DNA of 64,000 nucleotides from Arthrobacter gandavensis (GTDB lineage: Bacteria > Actinomycetota > Actinomycetes > Actinomycetales > Micrococcaceae), in contig NZ_VTFU01000001.1 in assembly GCF_009192735.1 (NCBI RefSeq), positions 310,001-374,000 of the forward strand. Direction: 5' to 3'. Of the stretch, positions 63,775 to 64,000 are shown piece after piece. Positions within the stretch are counted from its first letter, which is position 1; each line of letters begins with the position of its first letter. Under the pieces are notes generated by a model, which saw nothing but the letters and a program-made list of their open reading frames with translations, made no database searches and was not told the origin of the DNA. The position numbers were made by a program, and so were the translations under genes.

Positions 63775-64000
63775 GCGAGTACGAGAACATCCTTCTGGAG
63801 CGCAGCGGACGGGTAGGCATCATCACCCTGAACCGGCCCAAAGCCCTGAATGCGCTGAACTACGGGCTGATGCAGGATGTGGTCTCGGCAGCCGTGGAGC
63901 TCGACGACGACCCCGACATCGGCGCCATCGTCATTACCGGTTCCGAGCGGGCCTTTGCCGCCGGCGCTGATATCAAGGAAATGTCCGAAAAGTCCTACAT
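63771..64000 (+). CDS. Enoyl-CoA hydratase, N-terminal part (runs off the window)
   Basis: The first 76 codons are present from ATG 63771, overlapping the mmsB stop. [30 protein letters not shown] and [19 protein letters not shown] are typical of short-chain enoyl-CoA hydratase (oxyanion-hole Ala/Gly region GADIKEM). It would hydrate methacrylyl-CoA in the valine pathway. The catalytic glutamates lie beyond the window. Confidence 0.9.
   Translation, partial: MSEYENILLERSGRVGIITLNRPKALNALNYGLMQDVVSAAVELDDDPDIGAIVITGSERAFAAGADIKEMSEKSY

Overview
The window is high-GC DNA from an actinobacterium, most likely an Arthrobacter-like member of the Micrococcaceae. Supporting signs are the gene order phoH-ybeY-corC-era-recO-uppS, the qcrCAB/ctaCDEF respiratory supercomplex genes, an actinobacterial leuA with a leucine leader peptide, many GTG/TTG starts, 4-base start/stop overlaps (ATGA, GTGA, TTGA) and several starts that look leaderless. 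I see no rRNA, tRNA, CRISPR array, transposase, phage gene or replication origin. The genus assignment is inference from gene content, not from a search.

Layout. 1-8.4 kb: housekeeping block (phoH end, ybeY, corC-like, era, LCP protein, leuA with attenuator leader, recO, uppS). 8.4-13.7 kb: alpha/beta hydrolase, pyrD, DUF3043 protein, M20 dipeptidase, HesB-type Fe-S protein. 13.9-23.4 kb: aerobic respiratory chain, with ctaC-ctaD-ctaF rightward and ctaE-qcrC-qcrA-qcrB leftward. A GntR regulator and an unknown 186-aa protein lie between the two arms. 23.6-28.1 kb: trpD, then a leftward operon of FtsX-type permease, ABC ATPase, TetR, DUF3054 protein and a stand-alone Lrp/AsnC ligand-binding domain. 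28.3-30.9 kb: a UPF0104-type membrane protein with a repetitive tail, an SDR and a UBP-type zinc finger protein.

30.9-45.6 kb holds a split L-rhamnose regulon. LacI regulator, rhaI, bifunctional aldolase/dehydrogenase and rhaB lie at 31-37 kb. The mutarotase rhaM and an MFS sugar transporter lie divergently at 43.8-45.6 kb. Similar LacI-type boxes lie in front of both parts. Between them are an SDR, an anmK-symporter-nagB operon (amino-sugar or muropeptide-sugar recycling), and a TetR/DHA2 efflux pair with a clear operator. 45.7-58.1 kb: a frameshifted SDR, then a probable beta-mannoside utilisation locus: SGNH esterase and ROK regulator divergent from an Opp/Dpp-type ABC importer, GH2 beta-mannosidase and ROK sugar kinase. 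58.2-64 kb: aldo/keto reductase, AlkA-type glycosylase and a valine catabolism operon (acyl-CoA dehydrogenase, 3-hydroxyisobutyryl-CoA hydrolase, mmsB, start of an enoyl-CoA hydratase).

The most unusual signal is not a gene. At least ten gene 3' ends carry short tandem arrays (periods about 13-52 bp, unrelated sequences) starting at or just past the stop codon and usually next to a strong terminator hairpin. Some repeat the final codons and the stop codon itself. One array downstream of pyrD has no T for 203 nt. One has been absorbed into an open reading frame, so that a terminator hairpin is translated.
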